DNA of 64,000 bases from Hamiltosporidium tvaerminnensis (Eukaryota > Microsporidia > Dubosqiidae), in the NCBI GenBank assembly GCA_022605425.2, contig JAKIMF020000007.1, positions 124,001 through 188,000 on the forward strand. The letters are read 5' to 3'. A program made the translations under genes and the position numbers. The number at the start of each line of letters is the position of its first letter. Position 1 is the stretch's first letter. The notes under the pieces are model-generated. The model was not told the DNA's origin. It worked only from the letters and a program-made list of their open reading frames with translations, and ran no database searches. Shown here piece after piece: positions 1 through 10,110 of the stretch.

Positions 1-7
1 ATTTATT

Positions 8-1144
8 TCAAAACACAAGATTATCCAATTTAGGAAAAGGATTAACTTTACTAAAAACAATAACACCTTTACTTATCGAAAGATATCCTTTAACAATTTC
101 TTTATCAATAATATTTAAAATCCAAGTTGTAATATCACTTCCATCCAATTTTATACCATTCATTTTACAAATTTCAATTACATAAAATATTTCAAGTTTA
201 TTATCCACACAAAATAATTTAAAAACTTTTATCAAATTCATTCTAAGAATAATATAATCTAAGAAATATTCGGATATCTTTAAAACATTGTATTTTAAAA
301 ATATATTTTCTAAATTACGTAATTCATCAGAAAAATCAAAACGACAATTCACTAATTTTTTATAAAGCGGTTTCAAATATTCACACTTATAAATTTCTAA
401 ACTTTTTTCTTTTACTATTTTTCCCGTCATAAAATTTACTATAAAAAAAGGAACAAAAATACGATTTCTCATTTTTTTACTACAATTTTTAAAAACATAA
501 TTGATATAATCTCTAGCTTGTGAAATATTATTTCTATACAGTTTAAGCATTCCTTTATAATAATTAAATAATAGAATATCTTGTAAATCACCTTTCATAT
601 TTTTATTATTATTATTTTCTAAAATTAGAAGTAAATTATCTGCCAATCTATAATTATTAATTTTAAAATATAAATTAAAAATCATAGCTGAGATATAAAA
701 TACTAAAGATTTTTGTTCATAAATAATATTTTTTTGAGAAGAAAAATTCGAATTTACTTCGGAAGTGGTAATATTTTCTTTTTTAAAATATATTTGTTTA
801 AATACATTTGTAAGTTGTACAGCGTATTTCTCTATATTTTGAGTTTCATTACAACAGATCAAAGTGTTAAATGCTATTTTTTTAAAAATAGGATTTATCC
901 AATCATCTTCTTCTTTTATTGAGGAAGTAAATTGTAAAAAAATATTTAATGATTTTTCAAACGATGGGGATTTAATTAAATCGTATTGGTGAAATAAAAG
1001 AAGTGAAAATGGTGAATGAACCTTGCTAAAATTTGTAACTGAAAGATTTCTTGTAGCGATCATACAATTCAATTTAAAAAGTTTTGAAATTGTTTTTCCA
1101 TCTCGTTGTAGTATTTTTTCGTTTATGCCTTCTGAAATCTCCAT
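8..1144 (-). CDS. PCID2/Thp1-like PCI-domain protein (TREX-2 subunit)
   Basis: This 378-aa protein resembles the PCID2/Thp1/CSN12 family, subunits of the nuclear-pore-associated TREX-2 complex that couples transcription to mRNA export. The best evidence is the C-terminus: residues 349-371 (KEIVKGYLSISKG, then VFSKVNPFP) match the winged-helix end of PCID2, where a VKGYIS...VVSKQNPFP pattern is typical. Residues 195-221 (YYKGMLKLY...ARDYINYVF) match the preceding helical repeat. The N-terminal 100 residues are divergent. The length is close to the family norm of about 400. The ATG follows a stop-rich AT stretch and lacks the CCC/GGG triplet of other genes here. The gene is divergent from the HEI10-like gene, with 541 bp between them that must hold both promoters. 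The stop codon lies at the very edge of the window. Confidence 0.85.
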   Translation of the reverse strand: MEISEGINEKILQRDGKTISKLFKLNCMIATRNLSVTNFSKVHSPFSLLLFHQYDLIKSPSFEKSLNIFLQFTSSIKEEDDWINPIFKKIAFNTLICCNETQNIEKYAVQLTNVFKQIYFKKENITTSEVNSNFSSQKNIIYEQKSLVFYISAMIFNLYFKINNYRLADNLLLILENNNNKNMKGDLQDILLFNYYKGMLKLYRNNISQARDYINYVFKNCSKKMRNRIFVPFFIVNFMTGKIVKEKSLEIYKCEYLKPLYKKLVNCRFDFSDELRNLENIFLKYNVLKISEYFLDYIILRMNLIKVFKLFCVDNKLEIFYVIEICKMNGIKLDGSDITTWILNIIDKEIVKGYLSISKGVIVFSKVNPFPKLDNLVF

Positions 1145-1677
1145 TTTGTTTTTTAACGGTAATTTTTTAAGAAAAATAATTTTAAAAGTAATTTTTTATA
1201 TTAAATGAAAGAAAAATTGACAAATAAATAAAATGAAAAGAAGTTAAATTTCGGTCATTTAAGGTAGAAAGATTTGGATTTTTTTAATTTGTGAATTCGT
1301 ATTTTTTGACTTCTGAAAGATTTTTAGAAAGGTAAAAAATTAAAATGAAATTTATGTTCGATTTACATAAATTAAATTGGAAAACAAAATTTTAGAAAAC
1401 TGAAAAAAACAAGAAAAAATAATCTGAAATCTAGTATATTTTCATAAAACAAAATAAATTAAAATAAAACTTACAAAGACCGAAAGATAAAGTTTGAGCG
1501 CCTTAAGTTAAATTGGGAAACAAAATTTTATTACACCCGCAAAAAAATTATTTAAATTATAAAAAATAATTTGTAACTGAATTATAATTTAGCGATGAAA
1601 AAAAACGAACGAAAGAAATTTATTATTTAAACTTTAAATTGTTATAAAATTTTAAATAAATAAAAAGTAATTTTTTT
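1145..1677. other. Divergent intergenic region
   Basis: AT-rich spacer between the PCID2-like and HEI10-like genes, with no open frame or element remnant seen. A sentence of about 20 bases (aaattgggaaacaaaatttta and similar) occurs twice, near 1373-1394 and 1508-1530, so the spacer may contain an old internal duplication. Confidence 0.5.
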
Positions 1678-1680
1678 CCC
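1678..1680 (+). promoter_or_regulatory. CCC start-context triplet
   Basis: CCC five bases before the ATG of the HEI10-like gene. In microsporidia a C- or G-triplet immediately upstream of the start codon is a known feature of many genes. Confidence 0.6.
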
Positions 1681-1685
1681 TACAA

Positions 1686-2258
1686 ATGAAATGCAATAAC
1701 TTAAAATGTAGAGAAAGTATTCACAACCGAGCTATAATAACTATATGTTGTCATATTTTCTGTCCTAAATGTGGACCAAAAATAAAAAAATCTTCGATGT
1801 GTTCAGCTTGTCAAAATTTTCTTAAAGAGGAAGATATTCTATTAAAGGAAATTGATGTATTACCATGTCTATTGGGATACAATCCAGAGGAAATATTTGA
1901 AGCTGCCAGACGAGGTCTATCATTTTGGATAAATCAAAATGAGATAGAAAATTCTATACAAAATTTAAAATCAGATTCCTTAGAAAGTCAGTGTATGAAA
2001 TACAAAAAAGATTTAAAGTCTTTAGAAAGTGCTACTAAAATTGAAATGGATAGTTTACAAGCAAAAATAAATAAATTAGAAAGAAATATTGAGAAGGAAA
2101 GACAAAATTCATATGATTTGAGTGTAATGTTATCTGAAAAAACTAAACAATATCAAAGACTTGTAACTGAAAATGAAAAGGTTAAATTCAAACGTAATTT
2201 AAACAATTCTATCACATATGATTTACTTAATAGCAAGATAGAAGATATTAATGATTAA
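1686..2258 (+). CDS. HEI10/CCNB1IP1-like meiotic RING protein
   Basis: This 190-aa protein matches HEI10 (CCNB1IP1), the RING E3 ligase that marks and stabilises meiotic crossover sites. The N-terminal RING has Cys3, Cys8, Cys21/22-His23, Cys26, Cys29, Cys39 and Cys42. The order CNNLKCR...CCHIFCPKC...CSAC is that of HEI10, including the four-residue gap between the first two cysteines. Residues 62-84 (LLGYNPEEIF...RGLSFWINQ) match the family's conserved segment after the RING, the LAGL-P-I-D-SRAL-FWTYQ signature. Residues about 93-170 are a predicted coiled coil. The protein is shorter than animal or plant HEI10 (about 275-300 aa) because the C-terminal tail is reduced. A CCC triplet precedes the ATG. 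Function in meiosis is inferred from homology. Confidence 0.88.
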   Translation: MKCNNLKCRESIHNRAIITICCHIFCPKCGPKIKKSSMCSACQNFLKEEDILLKEIDVLPCLLGYNPEEIFEAARRGLSFWINQNEIENSIQNLKSDSLESQCMKYKKDLKSLESATKIEMDSLQAKINKLERNIEKERQNSYDLSVMLSEKTKQYQRLVTENEKVKFKRNLNNSITYDLLNSKIEDIND

Positions 2259-2889
2259 AATTATTGGGAATTACATTTTTCTATTCAAAACTAAAAAAAA
2301 TTGAATGATTTTAAAAATTTCTGCGTCAAATATTTTTTTTGATTTTAATAATATTTAAATATAAAATACAGTTGTGTCTTATCAAAACATTTCATAAAGA
2401 GTGTTTTCTTGGAGAAATATTTAATATTGGCAGACACAGTCATGTTTGTTTTAATATTGTAATTACAAATTATAGTTTTGCTTTTTTTTTGGCAAAATAG
2501 GACTTTTAAAATTAAAAATTAAATTAATTTTAGGTTAATACGCTAAATGGCCAGGTTTATGAGATATTAAATGAACAAATTATATTTAGATTTTAAAAAC
2601 CTATTTTATTTTTTAAATTTCTATACTTTAATATCAGATAGAAAATTTGGTTTTATAAGAAAAATAAACATTTGTGTTAAATAAATTTAATTCCAAAAGT
2701 TTTACACAACTAAATTTTAATAGAATCTGACATGAATTTTTTTTGATTTAACAAAATGAATTATTTCTTTAATTAAAAAATCCCTGTTTTTGAGGCACGG
2801 GATTGTTTAAAGTTGTTTAAATAAACAGTAAAAAATCATAGATTCACCCGAATAGATGTAAATTGCCTGGTATTTAATCAATCCTCCGT
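2259..2889. other. Gene-free AT-rich spacer
   Basis: No convincing coding sequence or RNA gene is seen. A slightly GC-richer patch around 2785-2890 may be the edge of the R4 remnant that follows. Confidence 0.5.
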
Positions 2890-4690
2890 ATTTGAGTACA
2901 TAAATTGAAATCTCTAATTTGGTTGATTAAATTCAGAAATATACTAAACTATCAATATCAAACTGCAAAATTGGTATATTAGCAGGTATTTTTGAAACCC
3001 CAAACAAAAAGATTGAGAAAGTAATCCTGAAGGAGATAACTTGTATCTTTAGTTTTTGTGTTATGTAGGGATCCTCTGAGCAGCGAACTCAATGAGAAAT
3101 ACACAAAAGCGACAAAAAATAATGATGTAAATTATCATACTACCAATCGTTTCTTGTTCATTGCTGATCTTAAGCTCCTTGGAACAGACAATTCTACTTG
3201 GAACCCATGAAAGGTGAAGCATATGAATTTTTAAAGGCTATTATTAAAGTAGAAATAAACTAAGAGAATTAAACAAAGAATGATACGCGTTGCGAAGATA
3301 ATGCCACTCTTCTAGACGCCTTTAGCGTTTATAAATATTTAGAAATAGATAAAGATAACCAAGTAAATTTCGAGATTTATATCATTTAAATATCTATGAA
3401 GCAAACTTATATCAATAGTTGAAAGAGTTTTTTGAATTGTATTAAATGCAAAAAAACCATTCTGTGCAATAAATCAACATCAATTTTATTGATGAACTAG
3501 CATATATAATTACTTCTTTTTCGATCTTACACGTCTCTGAGTTGGTTATGCAGTGCGTGCAATATTGGTAACAGAAATAAGGTACATATTTTCCAAGAGG
3601 TATAAAGCATCTGTATCTTTCTAGAACAGAACTTGAAGAAGCGTATAAGTTTTGGGTTGAAAAACGAGTATACGCTTCTGCTGCTCTTGGATTGTTCAAG
3701 AAAAAGTAATGAAATATCAACTCAAGAAGCAGCAACTCCAAAGATGGAGGTTAGTAGTAAAACTTATTTTTTGAGAAAAAAAGTCATTAAAAGTAAAAAA
3801 TATAGGGTTTAAGAAGTACTGGACAAAAAACATTTAAAAGCGACTCGGCTTATAAATTATTTGACGAAATAGAGAAACAAAAACTTCCCTCGAAACTACA
3901 TAATTCAATATAAAGAACCTGTGACTTCTATTGATTCTCAAGATGACTAAGAAGAGAACATTAAGCTACTAATAAAGCTGTATTCTGTATATCTAGGATT
4001 AAAATATATTATGAGGAACAGATGAAATACGTTAACACCGCAATAAGTCTAATAAAACAGTGAAGCCTTTAGCAAATCGATGTGAGAAATTTCTTGAATA
4101 TTAATATACCGAAAAACAATCTAGGTGGTTCGATTTTCCCACTTAAACATACTAAATCAATATAGATCTGTATTTACAAGCTGAATTGGAGTCATTCGAT
4201 TCAAGAATTTTTTTAAAACATGTAAGCGGAAATATTATTAGGTTTGAATAAACCAAAATTAAAAATTGAAAAACAGCACCGATTTATTTGTTATAGATGA
4301 AAAAAAAATGTGAACGATAATTAAGGCATGAATTAGCTCCCCGGGTTAACTTTAAATACTAGAAATAGAAAATCCAAGAGCTATAATCTTTAGCCAATGG
4401 GTTAAGGCTTATTTATAAGTGTGATATTTTCGGATAAGCATCTATTGATAACCTTTGCTGTTATTGAAACAAAATCTAGTAAGATGTATCTATAAATATT
4501 ATGGATATAAATAAAAAGGGACAAAACTCGGTCGAAAGCCCCCGAGAAGATTTTTGAAATAATTTTCTGCCATCGCGGACGAAGACAGAGTCAGGAAAAA
4601 ATCACCAAAGATGTTGGAAATGGGAATCACTTTGTTTTTACAAGGAGCTGAATTGCAAGATGAACCAAACACTCTTTAAAACAGTCTTTT
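2890..4690 (+). pseudogene. Decayed R4/Dong-type retrotransposon (RT to C-terminus)
   Basis: An old copy of the R4-type element of 10.8-14.1 kb, in the opposite orientation. Collinear peptide matches to the reference ORF run from the RT domain to the C-terminus. They include LNEKYTKAT near 3085, a catalytic-loop remnant (FLFIADLKLL, reference LLFIDDLKLL) near 3150, VYKYLEID near 3330, LYLSRTELEEA near 3610 and DLFVIDEKK in the nuclease domain near 4280. Many frameshifts and stops interrupt it. The 5' part (N-terminus and RT palm start) is absent. It is non-functional. Confidence 0.88.
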
Positions 4691-5293
4691 TTTCAAAGAA
4701 TATGGTGTTAAACAATCAAAAACAAAAGGTAATATATCTCTTGTTCTAATATGAGAATCACACTAGAGGAACTGACAATAAATGTAAAAGAAGTGTCGGA
4801 TTAAGAAGAAGAATGTAAAAGGGTTTGAAATTAAGAAGAAAATATGTACAAAAGTAAAAAAGAATTTTGAACCTAGAATTAATATAAAATTTCTTTGAAG
4901 TTTTATAAACTTTTTAAACATACTATGAAATGATACAGTTCGCATACAAAAAAACCAATACTTTAAAATGTAGACAGTTTCAATAACCTCGATAGAATAC
5001 TGGCTATGATTGTTGTTTATCCTTATAAATGAAATGAAGTGTGCTTGAATCAAATCTGCCTTTTTGATTAATCTGAAAACATAAAATTATATTTTTATGA
5101 ATAAATTTGCCAGAGTCCGTACCAAAAGAGGGAATTCGATTAATATAATATCATAAAATCTATCCTATAAAAATAAATTATATTTTTACATCTGTTATGA
5201 ATTACTTTCGAAAAGAAATAAGAAAGTTAAAATTATTGAAATAAAATAATTGAGATTTATTCTTACAAAGAATGTTAATTAATACTTGAATGT
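4691..5293. other. Spacer after the R4 remnant
   Basis: The first ~60 bases may be the decayed acidic tail and 3'UTR of the R4 copy. Nothing else is recognised. The 96-codon open stretch on the minus strand here is hydrophobic, AT-driven and without homology. Confidence 0.4.
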
Positions 5294-5303
5294 AATAATA
5301 TGC

Positions 5304-5535
5304 TTTCCCAGTTTGCCGGGAGCAGAATTGGCTTGTAGTATTCTCTGCTTGTCGTAACAGACTACAAAAAAGAACTGGTCGTTTATATTGGGGTTGGGCG
5401 TAGGGCTAATAACCCTTTCTTTAAAACCATCTTGGTAGAAACCAAAAGGTAAACAAACCCATTAAAAACGACTAATTAGTGGCATTACTGAGGGAGGCTA
5501 AAGCTCATGCAGGATTGTAGTGCCGAGGATAAATA
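5304..5535 (+). mobile_element. SINE-like repeat, copy A
   Basis: A ~232-bp dispersed repeat, one of five copies in the window (others at 15173, 17184, 32851 and a fragment at 34405). Its core has a GCAGAATTGGCTTG block, a TGCTTGTCGTAA block and a 3' end reading GCTCATGCAGGATTGTAGTGCC. That 3' end resembles the end of the LINE ORF at 14.4 kb (an AKxxxGL-stop motif), which suggests mobilisation by that LINE. The copy is flanked by AATAATATGC at 5294-5303 and again at 5536-5545, read as a 10-bp target-site duplication. It does not encode a protein. Confidence 0.7.
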
Positions 5536-5789
5536 AATAATATGCAAATTTAAATGCCAATAAAGAAAACTATACCTCATTGTATACAATTCTTACTTAA
5601 TTATATTTAAACAAAGAAATAATTTTATTTCCTTCATTGATATAAACTAGAAAAATCAAGACATTTGTAACCATTTACTACAAATATATTATTGCTTTTT
5701 TAAAAAATTATTTTGATAGTTTCGCAAATTAATTTTTCTGATAATAAAAAACATGTCTTTTTCGTAGATTTTTATCATTCTTTTTGAAA

Positions 5790-6023
5790 ATGTCCCACAA
5801 GGCCAGAAATAAACAAACATTAATTAAAAATAAAAGTGTAATTAAATGCCGGATTAGTATTATTTTGTCTTTTGCTGCTTTATTTTATCTCATTTATCGT
5901 TTTATCGTACTCTACCATATTTCAATTTTTAAATTTTTGTATTGCCTTTCGTCCATGGCTGTAATATTCGCAATTGGAATTCAATTTTTTTCCTTCTTTA
6001 TTAGCTTATCATCTTCTTTCTGA
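5790..6023 (+). CDS. Small membrane protein, possibly TMEM208/Snd2-like
   Basis: A 77-aa protein starting at the ATG of MSHKARNKQT. It has a basic N-terminus (about 20 residues) and two hydrophobic segments (about 24-43 and 50-74). The lay-out (short basic head, LxYLIYRFIVLY in the first membrane helix, a polar turn, a second helix) resembles the N-terminal half of TMEM208/Env10(Snd2), an ER membrane protein of the SND targeting route. The family is usually 150-210 aa, so this would be a reduced form. The similarity is weak and rests on pattern only; it could be an unrelated small membrane protein. Base composition at the 5' end (tcccacaaggccag) is less AT-rich than the surrounding spacer, which favours a real gene. 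Confidence 0.5.
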   Translation: MSHKARNKQTLIKNKSVIKCRISIILSFAALFYLIYRFIVLYHISIFKFLYCLSSMAVIFAIGIQFFSFFISLSSSF

Positions 6024-6276
6024 TTATTTCATACTTATTGTATGTATGCGTTGAATATTTCAGAATAATTATAATAAAAAAATTTTTTAATCAATATATA
6101 AAATAAATAAAATATAAAAGTAAATCCTTCATGTTTTAATCGATTCAAGGTATTTTTTAAAAAAGTTTTTGATACAATTCACATAAAAAATTAATTATTG
6201 GCTTTTCCTAATTCAAATTTTATTGATTATTATCAAAAAAAATTTATAAAAAAATTTAGCTTTTTTATTGCATAAA

Positions 6277-6279
6277 CCC
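6277..6279 (+). promoter_or_regulatory. CCC start-context triplet
   Basis: CCC nine bases before the ATG at 6289. It supports that ATG as the start of the BRCA2-like gene over the in-frame TTG at 6268. Confidence 0.55.
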
Positions 6280-6288
6280 ATAAGAACA

Positions 6289-8322
6289 ATGTCTATACCC
6301 GATAGCATACCCGACTCACTTCCAAGTGAATTACAAGACAGTGAATTATTATCTTCAGATATTTTAACAGATGAAATAATAGAAAGTTCATTTTCATCTA
6401 ACATTTCATTATATTCAATGAAAAGTGAATCTGATGATTTATTAAACAAAAATGTAAGTAATTTTCAATCAGTAAATGTAGAAAAGAAAAATGAATTAGA
6501 AAAAATACAAAAAAATAATTCAAAAATAGAGAAAGAAGTTTTTGAAGATTTTTCTTTAAATGGATCAGATTCTCTTGACATTTCTACGTTTACAGATATT
6601 ATTTCTGAAGGGTGTAATGAACAAAAACATGTTTCATCGTCTGTAAGTTTTGAAAGTGACGATTTTTCTGATGAATTAACAATTGAGTCCAAGAAAAGCA
6701 ATGATACCATAATTTATAAAAATAAAAATTTTGAAATTGATACTTCCAAGAATTTTAATTCAGTAATTCTTACGGGATTTTCAACTGGAAATAATAAAAA
6801 AATTGCTGTAAAAGAAGAAACTTTGAAAAGAGTTAGTATTGAATTAGAAAAGGAAGATGAGACTAAATCTAAAAATAAAGACAATTTATTAAAGAATGAG
6901 GAAACAAAGAGGCGTAGTACCGATTCTCAAAAGAAAAACATAAATACATCTCAAAATAAAGACGATGGATTTTTACAGAGAGAGGAAACAAAAAGAGTAA
7001 ATACGAATTCTCAAAAGAAAAATATAAATACATCTCAAAACAAAGACGATGGATTTTTACAGAATGAAAGTCTTGAGAAAATAAATATTGATTTAGAAAA
7101 AAAAGTAGAAAATATTAAAAAAATGAAAATTGAAAATTTACCAGAAAAAAATATAAAAAAAGAATTTTCTATGAAATCTAACAATTTAATTCAAAAGGGA
7201 AATGAAAATGAATCTTTTAATATCAGCGGAAGCAAAATAGAAAATACATTTTTACAAGAACAAGTAGGAAATGAAAACAGAAATATTATTAAAAATACGA
7301 ATGTAAGATATGTTAAGCCTATAAGAATGTACAATAAACCAGAAAAAGGACATCATTCGACAGAAAAAAGATATTTAGAAAAAATGGCAAATACATTTAA
7401 AAAAATAGAAGAAAAATATAAAAACGAAGAAAAAGAATGGATTTTTCAGAATTTTAAATGGACTTGGATGAGTCTATTTGTATCAAAATGGAAAAAAGAA
7501 TCTTTAAACGGTACACAAATTATTGAAAACCAAATTATTGATTTAGAAGAAAATATTTTATTTGAAATGTTGGATAAAAAAATTAATTTAAAAAAACGTA
7601 AAGAATATTCTATTCTTAGAAGAATATGTGAAGGAGATGATATTTCATACAAATATATGATTTTATTGATTGTCGGAATACACAAGAATACTGTAGAATT
7701 ATACGATGGTTTTTATTCCGTAGAATGTATTTATGATAAAGAGATAGAAAAAAGAATTATAAGTCAAAAAATTAAAATTTTTGATAAAATCAAAATTTTT
7801 GGTGCAGAATTACTTGAAGAGCCAAAATCTTTCTTTGAAAGAAAAGGCGTTTTATTAAGATTAAATGCCAACGGATTTATACCGACAAGTTTAAATAAGA
7901 AATTAGGATATCAAAAAAAGGTAGGATTTGTCCTTGGAATGAACAAAATATGTAAAACTGGAGGTACTGTTGGATGCGTAGAAATTAAAGTAAAAAAAAT
8001 AGTTGAAGAAAAAGCACTGATAAGACACAAAGGATATAAAAAAGAAGTAAAAATAGAAAATATAGAAGAAGAAGTAGAAAAAGTATATAATATGGCTAAA
8101 AAAGAAGGAGTAAATATTGAAATAAATGATATAAATATTAGTAAAAATATAAAAATTATAGCAGAGTGTTTGATAAGTGGTTTTGAAGCTTTAATTACGA
8201 TTTGGGGATGTGAATATTTAAAAATAGGAGATCGTTATAGATTCATATTCCTTAAAATTAATGAAAAGGCAACTGGACTGCATTTAATTACATTTAATAG
8301 ATCGGTCGTACAACAAATATAA
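6289..8322 (+). CDS. BRCA2/Brh2 homologue, recombination mediator
   Basis: This 677-aa protein loads RAD51 on single-stranded DNA during homologous recombination, by homology. Residues 163-192 (GFSTGNNKKIAVKEETLKR...) fit a BRC repeat, with FxTG in place of FxTA. Residues about 384-450 match the helical domain (FKWTWMSL, then ILRRICEGDD). Residues 455-535 match OB1 (YDGFYSVE, then FGAELLE, then LRLNANG). Residues about 550-677 match OB2 (TGGTVGCVEIKV at 557, TIW...IGDRYRFIFL at 637). The tower insertion in OB2 is short and OB3 is missing, so the protein is compact like fungal Brh2. Residues 204-259 hold two near-identical 28-aa repeats. The start at 6289 is chosen because it is the first in-frame ATG and a CCC triplet lies just upstream. 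The N-terminal ~160 residues are acidic and Ser-rich without recognised motifs. Confidence 0.93.
   Translation: MSIPDSIPDSLPSELQDSELLSSDILTDEIIESSFSSNISLYSMKSESDDLLNKNVSNFQSVNVEKKNELEKIQKNNSKIEKEVFEDFSLNGSDSLDISTFTDIISEGCNEQKHVSSSVSFESDDFSDELTIESKKSNDTIIYKNKNFEIDTSKNFNSVILTGFSTGNNKKIAVKEETLKRVSIELEKEDETKSKNKDNLLKNEETKRRSTDSQKKNINTSQNKDDGFLQREETKRVNTNSQKKNINTSQNKDDGFLQNESLEKINIDLEKKVENIKKMKIENLPEKNIKKEFSMKSNNLIQKGNENESFNISGSKIENTFLQEQVGNENRNIIKNTNVRYVKPIRMYNKPEKGHHSTEKRYLEKMANTFKKIEEKYKNEEKEWIFQNFKWTWMSLFVSKWKKESLNGTQIIENQIIDLEENILFEMLDKKINLKKRKEYSILRRICEGDDISYKYMILLIVGIHKNTVELYDGFYSVECIYDKEIEKRIISQKIKIFDKIKIFGAELLEEPKSFFERKGVLLRLNANGFIPTSLNKKLGYQKKVGFVLGMNKICKTGGTVGCVEIKVKKIVEEKALIRHKGYKKEVKIENIEEEVEKVYNMAKKEGVNIEINDINISKNIKIIAECLISGFEALITIWGCEYLKIGDRYRFIFLKINEKATGLHLITFNRSVVQQI
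6898..7065 (+). repeat. Tandem 84-bp (28-aa) repeat inside the BRCA2-like gene
   Basis: Two copies of an 84-bp unit starting EETKR and ending DDGFLQ. The preceding 28 residues (from EETLKR, the end of the BRC motif) and the following segment (from ESLEK) align loosely with the same unit. The array therefore probably grew from the C-terminal half of the BRC repeat. It is in frame and stop-free. Confidence 0.8.
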
Positions 8323-9079
8323 TTTTAGAAACTTTAAGTTCTGTAAACTGAAATATCTTTTTAGATTAAAAATTTTAATATTTTTTTTGAAAAATGTAAA
8401 CCTGATATAAATTATAAATATACATGTAAAAAATATTTGAAATCTCTATGGTCATTAAATGTTTGAATTTGTCATACTTCTTTGAATTAAATTTCATTAA
8501 ATTTTCTAAATAATCGAATAATAAAAATGAATAAACCTTACATATCAAGTTCTTTAAAAAATGTATAAGAATGAATTTTTTGATTTCGAAAGTTTTATTT
8601 GCATTTAAACTGTTTTTTTTAAAAAATGTCTAAAAATTAACTTTTTGATTTGGAAAGTTATATTTGCATTTAAACTGTTTTTTTATTTCCAAAATTTTAA
8701 ATGAATTTAAATAATTTTTTTTTAAAAAATATTTTTTGATAATGTGTTGTTTTCTTTTTAGTTTTTGCTTAATTTATTCAATTTTTTTTACTTTACTATT
8801 TTTTTATTGAAACACTTTTCAATATTATGAATCTGTTCTCTGATTCTGGTCATTTAATAAACTTTTTAGATTCATTATTTTAATATTTTTATAATATTTT
8901 CTTTCTCATTAGTGTATGTTGAAATAGTAGAATTTGTTCTTAAATTCTTAGATGAGATTCCTCGACTTTTATCGGTATTTGGTTTTGATTCGAAACTCAT
9001 TTATCAGTTAAAATATATACTACAACGATTTTATAGTATTACAGAATACCTGCTGTTATTCTGCAGATATTTGAAGTTT
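8323..9079. other. Spacer with a 66-bp direct duplication
   Basis: No gene seen. The sequence from about 8576 to 8641 (tttttgatttcgaaagtt... to ...aaaatgtctaaaaattaa) is repeated from 8642 with a few changes, giving a 66-bp period. Confidence 0.6.
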
Positions 9080-10110
9080 CTTTAGAGAGATATTTTAATA
9101 TTTATTAGAATATTATCCCGTGTTATTACATATCAAACTACCTTTAATAAAACTTAATAAGACCTAATTTTTTGGACAATAAATTCATTTAATTGATTTT
9201 TCTGTTCAAATGATTTGAACCAAATCTCATGAATAAATTCGTTACCAATAAAAAAAATTTATTGTATTTCTTATCTACAATGAATATTTTTGCTTTATTA
9301 TTTTGAAATTAAACATCGGTTTTTATTCCGATGTTTATTTTTGTTTCCACAAACTCATTTTTAAAGATTTCTTGAACTGAATGAATCTAAATTCGTTTTG
9401 AAGACTTAAACTTATATCTATTAAGAAGAGTAGATGTATGAGATGAGACCATCTATTTATTTTACCTAATGTAGACATTCCCGTTTCTTTTTTTAATATC
9501 CAGTTGCTCGATTCTTTTCTAAATTTCTAGAATTCCCACAATGATGCCTGTGTTATGTACTCTAAAATACATTTATATCTTTAATTTAACGAAAAGGCTG
9601 CTTCTTCATGTGGCTTGATGGCTTCTTTGAATAGAAATCTTAAGGAAGTCTATTATTCACTAACTCCTTCTTCTAGCATATTTAACTTTGAATGTAATTT
9701 TTTGTTTTTTGTTCAAATTTTCAATCAAATTTTTGTTTTTAAATTTATATCTTGATTTTTCTTTCTAATCTATTTTTTTTCATTTAAAAACATCTTTTTT
9801 TTGTTTCGAGTGTGTTTAATTATTATTTTCTTGCTTAAAGATTACTTCTCTTCTTTTGTATATTTTTTTATTTCATTAAAGGCAATTTAAGATAGAGAAA
9901 TTAAATATTAGTTAGATAACTCAATACTTTTAAAGATTTCCTTTGAGTTCACATATGAGTAGATTCAGAGCTCTTTACATCTTTATTACGTGTACTTTAT
10001 TCTTAAAGAACAAATATAAACGCAGTAAATCATCTAATTTGGAGAAATCAGCCAGTTCAAGTCGAAGTACTTCTACATAGTAGTTGTGCAAAAATATCGC
10101 ATTAACAAAA
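9080..10110 (-). pseudogene. Decayed R4/Dong-type retrotransposon copy
   Basis: Antisense remnant of the R4-type ORF, collinear with the reference element just downstream. The best block is 9350-9425, matching the segment before the zinc knuckle and nuclease (reference 11515-11590, including the string agatttcttgaactga). Another is 10040-10110 (gccagttcaagtcgaagtac; reference near 12225). The DNA for the zinc knuckle can be followed at about 9480-9560. Stops and frameshifts are everywhere. Confidence 0.82.
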
